A stretch of 64,000 bases of DNA from Psychrosphaera aestuarii. GTDB taxonomy: Bacteria; Pseudomonadota; Gammaproteobacteria; Enterobacterales; Alteromonadaceae. Location of the stretch: contig NZ_CP072844.1 of the NCBI RefSeq assembly GCF_017948405.1, positions 1,116,001-1,180,000 of the forward strand, given 5' to 3'. This document shows positions 37,675 through 48,244 of the stretch, piece after piece (within the stretch, counting starts at the first letter, position 1; each line of letters starts with the position of its first letter). The notes beneath the pieces are model-generated. The model ran no database searches. It was not told the DNA's origin and saw only the letters and a program-made list of their open reading frames with translations. The position numbers were made by a program, and so were the translations under genes.

Positions 37675-38709
37675 GTGAAAGGTAAAGCAACCTCATTTGA
37701 TATCGCCTATCGAGCCGGTGTTTCTCAATCTACGGTATCGAGGGCGTTAAGAAATAGCCCTCTAGTCAGCGAAAAAACCAAAGAAAAAATTCGCGAAATA
37801 GCGAAAGAGTTGAACTATACCGTTGATAAAAACGCTAGCAGCTTGCGTTCGCAAACCAGTACTACACTTGCATTGTTATTGTTTGAAGATCCCAGCAGTG
37901 ATGACTCCTTAGTAAATCCGTTTTTTCTCTCTATGTTAGGAAGTATCACGAAAGAATGCGGAATACTTGGATATGACTTACTTGTATCATTTCAAGAATT
38001 AGATGCTGATTGGCACTCTGTTTTTAAAGATAGTAATAAGGCTGATGGTCTTATTTTACTTGGTTATGGTAATTATTTAGACTACGAGTCGAAGCTACAT
38101 GAACTCGTAAATCATGGCACGCCATTTGTTCGCTGGGGAGCGGAAACACAAAGTGTTAAAGCGAGTTCTATAGGCTGTGACAACTTTCATGGCGGGCAGC
38201 AAATTACAGAACACCTAGTCGGTTTAGGTAGAAAACGGTTTGCATTTGTTGGCAACGTTGATGATGGTTCCCCCGAGTTTCTTGCTCGATATCAGGGGCA
38301 TTGTGCTGCGTTAAAAGAAGCTCGGTTAAATGTAGACAAAAATCTTCAGCGAGATGCTGTGAATACTGAAGAAGCAGGCTATTTAGCTACAACCAGTCTA
38401 CTAAGTACGAAAACCGATATTGATGCAATTGTCGTGGCGAGTGACTTGATTGCGACAGGTGTTCTTCGCGCGTTAGAAGATAAAGGCGTAAGAGTTCCAG
38501 AGGATATAGCGATCGTAGGTTTTGACGATATTCCGGTTGCTAGGTATACAAAACCTGCGTTAACAACATGCCGACAAGACTCAGCTCAAGCTGGCGTCTT
38601 ATTGGTTGATAAGTTGGTTGCATTGATTAATGGTGAAGAAACATCGAGTAATTTTATGCAAACCGAGCTCATTGTTCGGGACTCATGTGGCGCTAATTTA
38701 AAACAATAA
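37675..38709 (+). CDS. LacI-family transcriptional regulator of the alpha-glucan locus
   Basis: At 344 residues it is of normal size. A LacI helix-turn-helix fills the N-terminus (TSFDIAYRAGVSQSTVSRALRN, with the hinge helix around YTVDKNASSLRSQ), and a periplasmic-binding-like effector domain follows (ADGLILLGYGN, GCDNFHGGQQITEHL, IVGFDDIPVARYTKPALTT). The start is GTG at 37675. The family binds CpG-centred palindromes, and such a palindrome occurs upstream of this gene and of three other transcription units in the window. The effector is probably maltose, a maltodextrin or a derivative, but that is inferred from gene content. Whether it represses or activates is discussed in the findings. 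Confidence 0.92.
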   Translation: MKGKATSFDIAYRAGVSQSTVSRALRNSPLVSEKTKEKIREIAKELNYTVDKNASSLRSQTSTTLALLLFEDPSSDDSLVNPFFLSMLGSITKECGILGYDLLVSFQELDADWHSVFKDSNKADGLILLGYGNYLDYESKLHELVNHGTPFVRWGAETQSVKASSIGCDNFHGGQQITEHLVGLGRKRFAFVGNVDDGSPEFLARYQGHCAALKEARLNVDKNLQRDAVNTEEAGYLATTSLLSTKTDIDAIVVASDLIATGVLRALEDKGVRVPEDIAIVGFDDIPVARYTKPALTTCRQDSAQAGVLLVDKLVALINGEETSSNFMQTELIVRDSCGANLKQ

Positions 38710-38732
38710 TTCAAGTATAAATAAGGATTCCA

Positions 38733-39212
38733 ATGAGCAAGTTTTATGGCTTTTCCGCGACATCAATTAGCGGCGAAAAAATTGAGATGTCAGACTATAA
38801 AGGCAAGGTTGTGCTAGTCGTTAACACTGCAAGTAAGTGCGGTTTTACAAAGCAGTATGACGGCCTTCAAGAGCTTTATGAGCAATACAAAGATCAAGGA
38901 CTAGTTATTTTGGGCTTTCCTTGCAACCAGTTTGGCGAGCAAGAAAAAGGTGGGAGCAGCGAAATCCAAGAGTTCTGCCGCTTAAACTTCGGGGTTAATT
39001 TTCCAATGTTTGAAAAAATTAATGTGAACGGCCCTGATGCTCATCCAATTTATCAGCATTTAAAATCTGAAAAGCCAGGTGTGCTTGGTACAGAAGGCAT
39101 TAAATGGAATTTCACAAAATTTTTAATCAATAAAGAAGGTGATGTAGTTGAGCGATTTGGGTCAACAACCAAACCTGAAAAATTAAAAGCCAAAATTGAG
39201 AAGTTGCTGTAG
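38733..39212 (+). CDS. Glutathione peroxidase (Gpx/BtuE family)
   Basis: This 159-residue thioredoxin-fold peroxidase has the peroxidatic cysteine C36 in [15 protein letters not shown], followed by [12 protein letters not shown] and KWNFTKFL, which supply the Gln, Trp and Asn of the catalytic site. It reduces hydroperoxides, and bacterial Cys forms usually take electrons from thioredoxin. It begins 23 bases after the LacI gene with a good AAGGATT ribosome site, so read-through from the regulator is possible. A terminator follows. No signal peptide is present. Confidence 0.93.
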   Translation: MSKFYGFSATSISGEKIEMSDYKGKVVLVVNTASKCGFTKQYDGLQELYEQYKDQGLVILGFPCNQFGEQEKGGSSEIQEFCRLNFGVNFPMFEKINVNGPDAHPIYQHLKSEKPGVLGTEGIKWNFTKFLINKEGDVVERFGSTTKPEKLKAKIEKLL

Positions 39213-39258
39213 TGGCAAGTTCACATTGATTCATAGATAGGATGACACTTCTTTGCAT

Positions 39259-39287
39259 AAAAAAAACGCCCAAGGGCGTTTTTTTAT
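39259..39287. terminator. Bidirectional rho-independent terminator
   Basis: AACGCCC and GGGCGTT pair around AA, flanked by an A run upstream and a T run downstream. It can serve both the glutathione peroxidase gene and the convergent chemoreceptor gene. Confidence 0.85.
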
Positions 39288-39316
39288 TATCGTATAAAAG
39301 ATTAAATTGAACCGAA

Positions 39317-41329
39317 TTAAAGCCTAAATTGCTCTACAGACTGTCTAAGCTCTTCAGCCAAACGAGCCACCTCTTGAGAGGATAAATCAGTTTGTGTTGC
39401 CCCTGAGGCGGTTTGCTCTGCAATAGCAACTATCGACTCAAGACGTTCACTAATCTCGTTACTAACCTGGTTTTGCTCTTTGGCCGCAGAAACAATTTGT
39501 TCACTCATGTCATTAGCCTGGTGAACGGAATCGGTAATGTTATTCAGTGCTAATGTTGCTTGCTCTGTTTGTGATACACACAAGTCAGCTTGTGTTTTGC
39601 TATGGTTCATTACACTAACGGCTGATTTCGAACCGCGTTGTAACTGCTCAATCATATTTTGTATTTCTTGAGTCGACTCTTGTGTTTTACTCGCTAAAGA
39701 ACGAACTTCATCAGCTACGACCGCAAAACCTCGACCTTGTTCACCGGCGCGAGCAGCTTCAATGGCGGCGTTTAAAGCAAGTAAGTTTGTTTGTTCGGCA
39801 ATACCACGGATAACGTCTAAGATGCCTCCAATGGCTGCACTATGCTCGTTTACTTCATGTATAACGCCAGAAGCCTGTTCTATTTCGCTAGCTAAGCTTA
39901 AGATGGTTTGTTTGTTGTTATCAGAGATTGTTTTAACGCGTTCGGCATCTTCGTCAGCCTGTTTTATATCGGCTAATGCTTCGTTAGCTCTATCCATAAC
40001 AGAATACGACGTGCTTGCCATTTCCGTTGTCGCTGTTGCTGCTTGCTCTACTTGGGAGCGTTGCTCGTTTATTGCGACAGTTGACTCTTTTACAACCATA
40101 GAGGTTTCTTCAGACGCGGTAGCAAGTTGGTTTGAACGGCTTACAATGCCGTGGATCAGTTCGCGTAAGCTATCAATTAGCTTGTTACAGTTTTTCGCTA
40201 ATTCACCAAATTCATCATTATTGCTATCATCTAATTTAACAGTTAAATCACCAGTTGATACAACATTAAGTACTTCATTTACTTCGCTTAAAGGTCGTGT
40301 GACACGCACAACGGTTTTATAACCGATGAAAATCGAAAACAATAATGACACGCCCATTACCGCCCAGTTTTGCGATACACCATTACCAACTGCGTCCTTC
40401 ACGCTCTCGGTAGTTATTTGCAACTCTTCTTTTACTTTTGTACCTAAAGACTTAAGTTGAACAATACTTTGCTCAGAAAGTTGAGTCGTTTTATTTAATA
40501 GCACTCTGGTTTCGTCGATTTTATTTAGTAACGCAATTTTTGTTGCTCCAACCGAGTCATTTGAATCAATCATTCTGTTTACAAGGTCGATTTGCTCAAG
40601 TAAAGATGATACACCCTCATAACCTTTGCCGGCCGTTTCAGTTTTTAAAACCGCGACTGATTTATTCATATTGTCTTGTAAAAAGTCGAGCTCTTTACGA
40701 ATAGTAATTACCGTATCCCTATTGTTGTTTTTACTGATATCTGTAATAGCCGTAATAATGCTCAGCATATTTGCTTCTATGCTAGTTGCAGCTTGGGCTG
40801 CTGGGTTATCACTCGGAAGCTCATTTAAGTCTGTGAAATCAAGAATAAGAGTTGCTGCATCATCAGCTGCAAACTCAGTTTCTTCTAGTTGTGATATCAC
40901 TTTATCAGCTAACTCTAGGGTGTTCTTTTTGGCGGTAAAAAGTTGGTATGCAGATGCGGTAAATTCTTGGAATGACTTTTTAACTTTTGGAACTTGTGAT
41001 TCCAAAATATCAACACCGGCGACAATTGAAGTGAGGCTGTTTAGCTCCTTGTCCATTTCCGTAGCTTGACTATTAAATGTAGCGACGGAACCTTCAATGT
41101 CATTGTAATTGTCCGCATAATAATCTAATAGTGTGGTTTTACTCATAGCAACAAACTGTTGTTGTAAAGCTGCACTTGACTCCATCGCAGGAACAGAAAG
41201 ATTATTTACGGTTTCTGTCGACTTCGAAATGTCATTTAAAACTGCAACTGAGCTAAATCCTAAAAATAGTAATAGAATAGCTGTAATTGAAAAGCCTCCA
41301 ATTACTCTCATTGCAACGGTTAATTTCAT
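39317..41329 (-). CDS. Methyl-accepting chemotaxis protein
   Basis: The 670-residue receptor has a first membrane segment at about 10-30, a periplasmic helical sensor domain of roughly 290 residues, a second segment near 323-343, a HAMP domain ([20 protein letters not shown]), and a long coiled signalling domain. The signalling tip carries [21 protein letters not shown], invariant in chemoreceptors, near residues 505-530. It senses an unknown ligand and controls CheA. No C-terminal CheR-binding pentapeptide was seen; the protein ends in SVEQFRL. It stands alone between a shared terminator and the apaH end of the next operon. Confidence 0.95.
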   Translation of the reverse strand: MKLTVAMRVIGGFSITAILLLFLGFSSVAVLNDISKSTETVNNLSVPAMESSAALQQQFVAMSKTTLLDYYADNYNDIEGSVATFNSQATEMDKELNSLTSIVAGVDILESQVPKVKKSFQEFTASAYQLFTAKKNTLELADKVISQLEETEFAADDAATLILDFTDLNELPSDNPAAQAATSIEANMLSIITAITDISKNNNRDTVITIRKELDFLQDNMNKSVAVLKTETAGKGYEGVSSLLEQIDLVNRMIDSNDSVGATKIALLNKIDETRVLLNKTTQLSEQSIVQLKSLGTKVKEELQITTESVKDAVGNGVSQNWAVMGVSLLFSIFIGYKTVVRVTRPLSEVNEVLNVVSTGDLTVKLDDSNNDEFGELAKNCNKLIDSLRELIHGIVSRSNQLATASEETSMVVKESTVAINEQRSQVEQAATATTEMASTSYSVMDRANEALADIKQADEDAERVKTISDNNKQTILSLASEIEQASGVIHEVNEHSAAIGGILDVIRGIAEQTNLLALNAAIEAARAGEQGRGFAVVADEVRSLASKTQESTQEIQNMIEQLQRGSKSAVSVMNHSKTQADLCVSQTEQATLALNNITDSVHQANDMSEQIVSAAKEQNQVSNEISERLESIVAIAEQTASGATQTDLSSQEVARLAEELRQSVEQFRL

Positions 41330-41446
41330 AAGTTCTCCATGTGCGGACTGCTAACTTTTTAATTATTCAAAGGTTATCGGCCAAATTTATATTTTTATTA
41401 GATTAAATTGTTTAAACAACTCGGTTGTTCGGTAAATTTACCACGT

Positions 41447-42271
41447 CTAAGGGCTGCGCTCAGCCATTATTTTAAATGTTTGCTTGGTTTGCCAATTTAA
41501 GACAGTTAGGTAATTGCCCCAAACATATCCTGTATCTAAAGGGATAATGTTTGGATTAACACTTTGCCCCATTAGTGACGCCCAATGTCCAAATACCCAT
41601 TTAGTATCATTAAATCTATCAGCTTGAAATTCGAACCAAGGCACGAGTTTTGAGTCTGGAGATAAAGTGTTAGGCGCCTCTTTATAAGACAAGTCCAGTT
41701 TACCTTCTTTTGTACAATAACGCATTCGAGTTAGGCCATTAACAGCATAGACCAGTTGTTCGGAAACTGATAAATCTGGTTGCCAAAAGTCCGGCTTATT
41801 GCTGTACATGCTTTTTAAAAAGCTGACATAATCTTTATGAATTAGCTGCTTATGTATTTCTTTTGCAAATATATTCGCGTCGCCAATTGACCAATTAGGG
41901 GGCAGTCCAGCATGGCTCATAAAACCAGAACCATCGGGTAATTCTAATAAAAGGGGCTGGTGTCGAAGCCAATCACAAATTTTGACAATGTTAGGAGAGG
42001 ACAGTAAATCTTGGAGTTTGTCTTTTGGGTTTGCACTTTTTACTTGATTTGCAACGGACAGTAAGTGTAGGTCGTGATTTCCTAGTACTGTTCGAATATG
42101 GCTATCGTTTTTAATAATAAACGCTATTGTTGCTAGCGAGTTTTCACCACGCGCGACTAGATCACCCGTTAACCAAAGAGTGTCTTTGCCACCGCAATAA
42201 CCTATTTCAGCAAGAGCATGTTGTAATCCATTAAAACACCCTTGGATATCTCCGATAAAATAATCGGCCAC
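41447..42271 (-). CDS. apaH: Bis(5'-nucleosyl)-tetraphosphatase, symmetrical
   Basis: ApaH hydrolyses Ap4A to two ADP. The 274-residue length is normal. Metallophosphatase motifs are present as GDIQGCFNGL, LTGDLVARGENSL and LGNHDLHLL, and the C-terminal histidine segment as VFGHWASLMGQ. The first motif has GDIQGC where the E. coli enzyme has a GDIHGC-type motif, so the usual first His is Gln here, a change seen in some relatives. It is the last gene of the lptD-surA-pdxA-rsmA-apaG-apaH series, ten bases after apaG. Confidence 0.95.
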   Translation of the reverse strand: MADYFIGDIQGCFNGLQHALAEIGYCGGKDTLWLTGDLVARGENSLATIAFIIKNDSHIRTVLGNHDLHLLSVANQVKSANPKDKLQDLLSSPNIVKICDWLRHQPLLLELPDGSGFMSHAGLPPNWSIGDANIFAKEIHKQLIHKDYVSFLKSMYSNKPDFWQPDLSVSEQLVYAVNGLTRMRYCTKEGKLDLSYKEAPNTLSPDSKLVPWFEFQADRFNDTKWVFGHWASLMGQSVNPNIIPLDTGYVWGNYLTVLNWQTKQTFKIMAERSP

Positions 42272-42281
42272 GAACTTTTCC

Positions 42282-42644
42282 TTAATGCAATATATTTGGA
42301 ACAGCTAGTCGAAATACAGGAATTGGTACTTGGATGCTATTGGTGTCGGTTTTAAAATCATAAAAGCCTTCCATAGTGCCTACTTCGGTTTCCAGTATGC
42401 ACCCGCTGGTGTATGTATAACTTTCGCCAGGTTCAATAGTTGGCTGTTCACCTACTACGCCAGCTCCTTTAACTTCGGTTTTTTTACCATTTGCATCAGT
42501 GATAAGCCAATATCGGCCCAGCAGCTGGGCGCTATAAGCATCATTGTTTGTAATAGTAATCGTGTAGGCGAAAACAAAACGATGCTGTGAAGCATCACTT
42601 TGCTCTGGGATGTCTCTAGTTACAACTTTTACTTCGATATCCAT
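42282..42644 (-). CDS. apaG: ApaG/Co2+ and Mg2+ efflux-associated protein
   Basis: ApaG is a 120-residue beta-sandwich protein of fibronectin type III-like fold. The sequence shows HRFVFAYTITITNNDAYSAQLLGRYWLITDANGK and the conserved GVVGEQPTIEPGESYTYTSGC, which fit the family throughout. It has been linked to cation resistance (CorD), but its molecular action is unknown. It starts five bases after rsmA and ends ten bases before apaH. Confidence 0.95.
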   Translation of the reverse strand: MDIEVKVVTRDIPEQSDASQHRFVFAYTITITNNDAYSAQLLGRYWLITDANGKKTEVKGAGVVGEQPTIEPGESYTYTSGCILETEVGTMEGFYDFKTDTNSIQVPIPVFRLAVPNILH

Positions 42645-42649
42645 TTTTT

Positions 42650-43501
42650 TTAGTTTTCGCTCTTTGATTTTTCATACCACTGAGCGATTTTAATATAATC
42701 ATCGAGAGATAAATTTTCCGCTCGTACGGTGGCATCAATACCTAAAGACTCTAGTTGTTCTACGGTTATGATATTTTGCAGGCTGTTTCTAAGCGTCTTT
42801 CGGCGTTGATTAAAGGCTTCTAAACAAACAGTATTTAACATCGCTGGCGACACTTGGTTTCGTGCATCGTGTTCTTTAGGTATTAATCTAATTACAGCAG
42901 AGTCTACTTTTGGTGGTGGCACAAAAGAAGATGGCGGAACATCGGTAACAGGCACAGTTCGGCAGTAGTATTGTGTCATTACGCTTAGTCGGCCAAAGGC
43001 TTTGGTGTTAGGTGCGGCACACATTCTGTTTACAACTTCTTTTTGTAACATAAAGTGCATGTTTTCGATGTTGTCGAGGTATTCGTATAGGTGAAACAGT
43101 AATGGTGTCGAAATGTTGTATGGCAGATTACCAAACACTTTTAGTTTTTTATCTTCACGCACGACTTGGCTAAAATCAAACTTCAACGCATCGGCTTGAT
43201 AGATGTTTAGCTTGTTGCCAATAAAAGGGTGGGTTTTTAGTCGCTCAGCAAGGTCTTTATCAAGCTCAACAACGTTAAGGATATCAGTGCGCTCTGCAAC
43301 AGGCTCAGTTATAGCACCTAAACCTGGACCGATTTCAACAATGTTATCGCCTTCTTTTGGGGCAATAGCTCTTACAATTCTTTCAATAATATCTTCATCG
43401 GTTAAAAAGTTTTGACCAAAACGCTTTCTCGCTTTGTGACCTTGATGAATGCCTTTTGCTGGGTCAAAATGTTTTTTATTTGATGTTTTATGTTTGCTCA
43501 T
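42650..43501 (-). CDS. rsmA: 16S rRNA (adenine1518/1519-N6)-dimethyltransferase
   Basis: RsmA (KsgA) dimethylates two adjacent adenines of the 3' helix of 16S rRNA. Its 283 residues include a basic N-terminus, [10 protein letters not shown], the SAM-binding motif [11 protein letters not shown], the catalytic NLPYNIST and a C-terminal helical domain with [12 protein letters not shown]. The ATG at 43501 abuts the stop of pdxA at 43502 with no base between, showing tight coupling. The N-terminal Lys/His-rich extension (about 20 residues) is somewhat longer than in E. coli. Confidence 0.97.
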   Translation of the reverse strand: MSKHKTSNKKHFDPAKGIHQGHKARKRFGQNFLTDEDIIERIVRAIAPKEGDNIVEIGPGLGAITEPVAERTDILNVVELDKDLAERLKTHPFIGNKLNIYQADALKFDFSQVVREDKKLKVFGNLPYNISTPLLFHLYEYLDNIENMHFMLQKEVVNRMCAAPNTKAFGRLSVMTQYYCRTVPVTDVPPSSFVPPPKVDSAVIRLIPKEHDARNQVSPAMLNTVCLEAFNQRRKTLRNSLQNIITVEQLESLGIDATVRAENLSLDDYIKIAQWYEKSKSEN

Positions 43502-44500
43502 TTAGCGTTTAGCCTTGTTTTCTAATGCCATTTTTATAGCGTGTGCAATTGCAACTTCCATACTTCCTGTATTTGCAGTTCCGGTTCCTGCTAAGTCTAA
43601 AGCAGTGCCATGGTCCACTGACGTTCTAATGTAAGGTAAGCCTAGGGTAATATTGACCGCGTTACCAAACCCTTTGTATTTTAAAACGGGTAAACCTTGG
43701 TCGTGATACATGGCCAATACCGCGTCTGCATCATCTAAATATTTAGGCTGAAAGAGCGTGTCGGCAGGTAAAGGGCCGATAAACTCCATACCTTCGTTGT
43801 TCAGTTCTTGTAATATAGGTTCTATGATCTCTATTTCTTCTTTACCTAAATGCCCACCTTCACCGGCATGCGGGTTTAAGCCACAAACTAATACTTTGGG
43901 TTTGTTTATACCGAACTTAATTTGAAGGTCTTGGTATAAAATCGTTGCTACTTTTCTTATACGTTCAGGTGTAATTGCTTTTGCTACGTAAGCTAGCGGA
44001 ATATGTGTAGTAACTAGTGCGACTCGTAACCCTTCAGTCGCTAGTAACATAACTACATCTGATGTGTTTGAGTGATTAGCAAAAAACTCAGTATGCCCGC
44101 TAAAGGGAACGCCAGCTTGGTTTATAATGCCCTTATGGACTGGGCCGGTAACAATAGCATCAAACAAGCCACTCATGTTGCCAACGCTGGCAGTCGTTAA
44201 AGTATCTACTACATATCGACCATTGTTTTCATCAAGTACACCAATTTGTGCAGGTTTAGCAAGCTCGTGAGGAACAATAAATAACTCGCCAGGAGTGTGT
44301 TGTATTGGCGGTTGCGTTTCATCAAAAGTCTTTAGGACAATATTTAAACCTAAAACGCTGGCACGCTGTTGCAGAAGCTCCATATCGGCCAACGCAATTA
44401 GTTGCGCGGGCCACTCTTGCTGGGCTACTTTTAATACTAAGTCCGGGCCTATGCCAGCAGGCTCGCCCGGTGTGATTGCAATTCTAGGAATATTAATCAT
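43502..44500 (-). CDS. pdxA: 4-hydroxythreonine-4-phosphate dehydrogenase
   Basis: PdxA oxidises 4-phosphohydroxythreonine in vitamin B6 synthesis. The 332-residue sequence has the N-terminal [15 protein letters not shown], a metal-ligand segment [21 protein letters not shown] and [12 protein letters not shown], all characteristic. Its ATG overlaps the surA stop in a TAATG arrangement, one shared base at 44500. B6 supply would serve the PLP enzymes seen elsewhere in the window, but no direct link is shown. Confidence 0.97.
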   Translation of the reverse strand: MINIPRIAITPGEPAGIGPDLVLKVAQQEWPAQLIALADMELLQQRASVLGLNIVLKTFDETQPPIQHTPGELFIVPHELAKPAQIGVLDENNGRYVVDTLTTASVGNMSGLFDAIVTGPVHKGIINQAGVPFSGHTEFFANHSNTSDVVMLLATEGLRVALVTTHIPLAYVAKAITPERIRKVATILYQDLQIKFGINKPKVLVCGLNPHAGEGGHLGKEEIEIIEPILQELNNEGMEFIGPLPADTLFQPKYLDDADAVLAMYHDQGLPVLKYKGFGNAVNITLGLPYIRTSVDHGTALDLAGTGTANTGSMEVAIAHAIKMALENKAKR

Positions 44501-45789
44501 TACCCAGTGATGACCTCGATAAAGGCTTGCTCTCGAATCTCACGTAACCAAGACTCTTGTTCTTCGGCAAATTTACGTTTAAAAATTATTTGATAAGCAC
44601 GGTCTTTTTTAGTTTTTTCTGTGGTATCTGCTTTTCTTGTGTCCATTAGTTGAACGACATGCCAACCGAATTGTGTTCTAAATGGAGCGCTAAATTCTCC
44701 TATTTTTAACTCGGCGATAGTGTCTTTAAAATTGGGAGCATAAACATCAGGGTTTGCCCATCCCAAGTCTCCGCCACGCAATGCTGAGCCAGGATCTTCG
44801 GAGTGTTCTTTGGCTAATTCTGCAAAATCAGCTTTACCTTCTTTTACATCACTCACAAATTGATTAAGCATGTTTTTGGCTTTTTCTTCACTCAATATTA
44901 TAGAAGGGGTTAGTAGAATATGGCGAGCATTCACCTCTTTAATTTCTACCGTTTCACGACCTCGAACATCAAGGATTTTTACAATGTGAAAACCAGCACC
45001 AGAGCGCAATGGTCCTACAAGTGAGTCTTTTGGCTGACCTTTAACATTTTCAGAAAATAACGAAGGCATCTCATTCACGCTCATGTAACCCCAGTCACCA
45101 CCTTCTAATGCCTTAATGCCAGATGAGCTAGCAATTGCTACTTGTTTAAAGTCACTACCTTCGTTTAATAATTCAATTACTTTATCTGCTACGTCTCGTC
45201 GTTCTTCAACTTCTGCTTGTGTCGCATTACTGTCCACAGCAATAAGAATATGACCAATTTGGTATTCTTCTTTGCTCGTTTGCTGTTCAATTATTTTTAC
45301 CAGTGTGTCAATTTCTTGCTCCGAAACATTAACACGACGTCGAACATTGGCGCGTACTACTTCATTTAAAGCGATTTCGTTACGTAGCTCTTCTCTATAG
45401 CGTTCAAAGTTTTCGCCTGTTGATTCTAGCTGTTGGCGAAATTCATCAACAGAGATATTTTGACGTTCAGCGATGCTTTGTAATACTGAGTCCAAATGGG
45501 CATCACTGATTTGAATACCCATGCGTTCGGCCATTTGTAACTGGATGCTAGTTAAAACTAATTTATCAATTGCTTGAGCTCTTAGTGCTTTATCACTTGG
45601 TAATACTTGGTTAGCAAGTGCAGCTTTGGCTCTAACATCAGCGACAATCGACTTAATTTCACCTTCCAAAATTACACCGTCGTTTACAATAACTGCAACG
45701 TTGTCCAATCGTTTTAATTCTGCATTTGCAGTAACACTTGCAAGTGCAGTAAGTGCTACTAGACTAGCCATAAACGTATTTCTAAACAT
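44500..45789 (-). CDS. surA: Periplasmic chaperone/peptidyl-prolyl isomerase SurA
   Basis: SurA escorts unfolded outer-membrane proteins to the BAM complex. After a signal peptide ([17 protein letters not shown]) there is the SurA N-terminal chaperone domain ([17 protein letters not shown]), two parvulin domains at about 170-275 and 285-390 with GGDWGYM and GGDLGWA, and a C-terminal helix. The ATG at 45789 has GAGAG before it, while the ATG at 45801 sits just after the lptD stop without a ribosome site. Co-transcription with lptD fits its role, since LptD is a main SurA client. Confidence 0.95.
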   Translation of the reverse strand: MFRNTFMASLVALTALASVTANAELKRLDNVAVIVNDGVILEGEIKSIVADVRAKAALANQVLPSDKALRAQAIDKLVLTSIQLQMAERMGIQISDAHLDSVLQSIAERQNISVDEFRQQLESTGENFERYREELRNEIALNEVVRANVRRRVNVSEQEIDTLVKIIEQQTSKEEYQIGHILIAVDSNATQAEVEERRDVADKVIELLNEGSDFKQVAIASSSGIKALEGGDWGYMSVNEMPSLFSENVKGQPKDSLVGPLRSGAGFHIVKILDVRGRETVEIKEVNARHILLTPSIILSEEKAKNMLNQFVSDVKEGKADFAELAKEHSEDPGSALRGGDLGWANPDVYAPNFKDTIAELKIGEFSAPFRTQFGWHVVQLMDTRKADTTEKTKKDRAYQIIFKRKFAEEQESWLREIREQAFIEVITG

Positions 45790-45804
45790 ATTTACTCTCA
45801 TTCG

Positions 45805-48087
45805 TTATTTTGTAATTAGGTATGGTCGGCGATATGCAAAAATACTGTTTGAGAACATTTTTGATATCCTTGATGCCGTGTCGCCACCTAAACCACTTAA
45901 TGTGAAATTAATGCTGATGCCATTTTCATACTCAACATTAGAATTTACGTTAAAATCGGGATTGTTTAAATCCAAAACTACCTGACGCTGTGCCGAAACT
46001 TGTACACTCCAACAACAAGACCGATATTCAAATCCCACAAGCCCATCTAAATTAATATTTCTTTCTGAATCATAATGATAACTGGCTGCTACCGACCAAT
46101 TCTCATTTAATTTATAGCTACCAAACAAACCGGTTTGGTTAATTGTAATATCCGCCACATCGCGCACATAACGTTGATTTAACTGGATGTTTTTATTTTC
46201 ATCTAACCAATAGTCTAACGCTATAAAGCCGGTATCAACTTTACTAGTATCACGGTTATATAAAATACCACCGTCTATTTGCCAGTTTGTTGATAACTGA
46301 CCAAAAACCTCTATTGCTAGTGCAGGCTTAGAGGCAGTTGACTCTACATTAGTTCCCTCATTTAGCTGAACAGTCGAGAATTTATGAACTTGTCCTATGC
46401 CAAAGCGAAATAATTCTTGGTTTTGTTCATCAAAAATACTGGTCGATACGCCCAGGGTTACTTGATCCATTGCTTCTATACGGTCGATGCTAGAATAAGT
46501 TTGATCACGAAAGAGGGCGAAGTAATCTTCTTTTAAACGCTGAGAGTCATATAGCCCGATCTCACTTTGTTCTGCACTTTCTACATAAACGTATTGCAGT
46601 TTAGGCTCTAATGTTTGTCTAACGTTTTTACCAAAGTAGCTCGTTTGTTTTTCAAAGCTTAGCCCGGTAAGTAATCTAAATTTACCAACGCCTCGATCAA
46701 CCGTGTTTTTGTTTAAATCATCTTTGAACTCTTGCTCATAGCGAGTTGCAAGATACGAGATACTTGACTCAAATTGAAAGCTAGGTTGGTAATATTGATA
46801 ACTTAGCTCCGGCTCTAAGTGAAGACGGTCTACTTTATAAACATTCTTCTTATTATTACTAAACTGAGTATAGCTGGTTTTCATCTGAGCCTTGAAGCCA
46901 TTACCATCTGCAAAAGTTGACCAGTTAGCATCGAGTTGCACTGGAATTTTATACGAGGGATCATGCTGTCCAAGTTCAGCCATATCTTGTGTAAATAGGT
47001 TAAATTGCAACGTGTCGGTTGTATAGCGTAAAAACGCAAAATTATTTAGATGAGTATCCGCTTGATGGTGGTAGTCACTCTTAAACTCACTGATATAGTT
47101 ATCATCACTGAGTTCTGTCCACTGAACTTGTAAATTCCAATTTTTACCTAACGTTGATTCATGTTGAATAAAGCCTAGATAACGCTCTTCTAGCTCTACA
47201 TACTGTTGATCTTCATTAATATATTCGAGCTGCAAAATATTATCTGATGACTCTGACAAATGACGAAAATTACTTTCGAGCTGCCACCCTCGCTGAGACA
47301 TATAGACAGGAGTTAGCGTTAAGTCGTAGTTGCTCGCTAAGTTAAAATATATAGGTTGCGCGTAATAAGCTCCAAATCTACTAGAACTGCCAAACTCAGG
47401 GAAAAGTAATCCACTTTTTCTTACGTCAGTTAGTGGGAAAGTAATATAAGGCACATATAAAACAGGTACATCAGCAATTTTAAATACCGTGTTCCATGCC
47501 TCGCCCCAGCCTTCATCTTGTTTGATGTTTATTTCGCTGGACTGAAACAACCAACTTGGGTCGTCGCTTGGACAAGTGGTAAACGTCGCAGAGTCTAAAG
47601 AAAGCTGATTGTTATCTTTTATCGCGAAAGACTGCGCAGTACCGCGACCTGCATTAAAGCCAAATCGATAGTCGGCATCGAGCAGTTCAAAGTTTTTGTT
47701 TTTTTCGTCTATGAAAATTGACTCGCCAAATACAGTTGCCGTTTTTGACGTTAATTCAACATTACCTTGCGCTAAAAATTGCCCTGTTTCTTCATCGAAA
47801 GTAGCTTGGTCCGCTTGCACGGTTTGCTGTTTTTGAAAGATGATGACATCACCATCAAATTGGATTCGCTCACCTCTGATGATATCAGTGGAGTCACTTT
47901 GAACAATAAACGTATCATTTGGAATTGTATTTGAAAAACCATTAGACACTGATAAAAGAGCCTTTTTGGATTGTAAAGGTTGTTGACAGACTGTCTCCGC
48001 TAAGGTCGGCAAAGATGCTAACCATAGGGTGAAAAATAACGCTGTATTTTTTGTTTGCTTGTTCAAACTTTCGATAACCTCAATCAA
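45805..48087 (-). CDS. lptD: LPS-assembly protein LptD
   Basis: LptD is the outer-membrane barrel that, with LptE, inserts lipopolysaccharide into the outer leaflet. The 760-residue sequence has a signal peptide, an LptA-like N-terminal domain (FDGDVIIFQKQQTVQADQA, QGNVELTSKTATVFGE) and a large barrel. The four cysteines that form the two inter-domain disulfides are visible: C34 after the signal, one in FTTCPSDD, and C691/C692 in RSCCWS. The start is uncertain: TTG at 48087 is used here, and TTG at 48066 (GAGG ten bases upstream) would give a tighter signal peptide. The divergent djlA gene lies 157 bases away. Confidence 0.95.
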   Translation of the reverse strand: MIEVIESLNKQTKNTALFFTLWLASLPTLAETVCQQPLQSKKALLSVSNGFSNTIPNDTFIVQSDSTDIIRGERIQFDGDVIIFQKQQTVQADQATFDEETGQFLAQGNVELTSKTATVFGESIFIDEKNKNFELLDADYRFGFNAGRGTAQSFAIKDNNQLSLDSATFTTCPSDDPSWLFQSSEINIKQDEGWGEAWNTVFKIADVPVLYVPYITFPLTDVRKSGLLFPEFGSSSRFGAYYAQPIYFNLASNYDLTLTPVYMSQRGWQLESNFRHLSESSDNILQLEYINEDQQYVELEERYLGFIQHESTLGKNWNLQVQWTELSDDNYISEFKSDYHHQADTHLNNFAFLRYTTDTLQFNLFTQDMAELGQHDPSYKIPVQLDANWSTFADGNGFKAQMKTSYTQFSNNKKNVYKVDRLHLEPELSYQYYQPSFQFESSISYLATRYEQEFKDDLNKNTVDRGVGKFRLLTGLSFEKQTSYFGKNVRQTLEPKLQYVYVESAEQSEIGLYDSQRLKEDYFALFRDQTYSSIDRIEAMDQVTLGVSTSIFDEQNQELFRFGIGQVHKFSTVQLNEGTNVESTASKPALAIEVFGQLSTNWQIDGGILYNRDTSKVDTGFIALDYWLDENKNIQLNQRYVRDVADITINQTGLFGSYKLNENWSVAASYHYDSERNINLDGLVGFEYRSCCWSVQVSAQRQVVLDLNNPDFNVNSNVEYENGISINFTLSGLGGDTASRISKMFSNSIFAYRRPYLITK

Positions 48088-48244
48088 CCATACCAGAAGC
48101 GTGGAACGCGTAAATTCGCTGGCGAAAAATAATTTTAATAGCCGATGAATTCTATATGATTTTTTTACTGTATACTACGCAACGAACGGAATTTGAGTAT
48201 AAATAATCCGGTTTAAACGTTTTATTAGTTGGAAGTGAATTGTA

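Noticed and set aside
39762..40322. 186-residue frame on the plus strand inside the chemoreceptor gene
   Set aside because: It is antisense to a clear methyl-accepting protein, has composition reflecting the opposite strand and no ribosome site or family motif.
45626..45985. 119-residue plus-strand frame over the surA/lptD junction
   Set aside because: It is antisense to two well-supported genes and has no recognisable motif.
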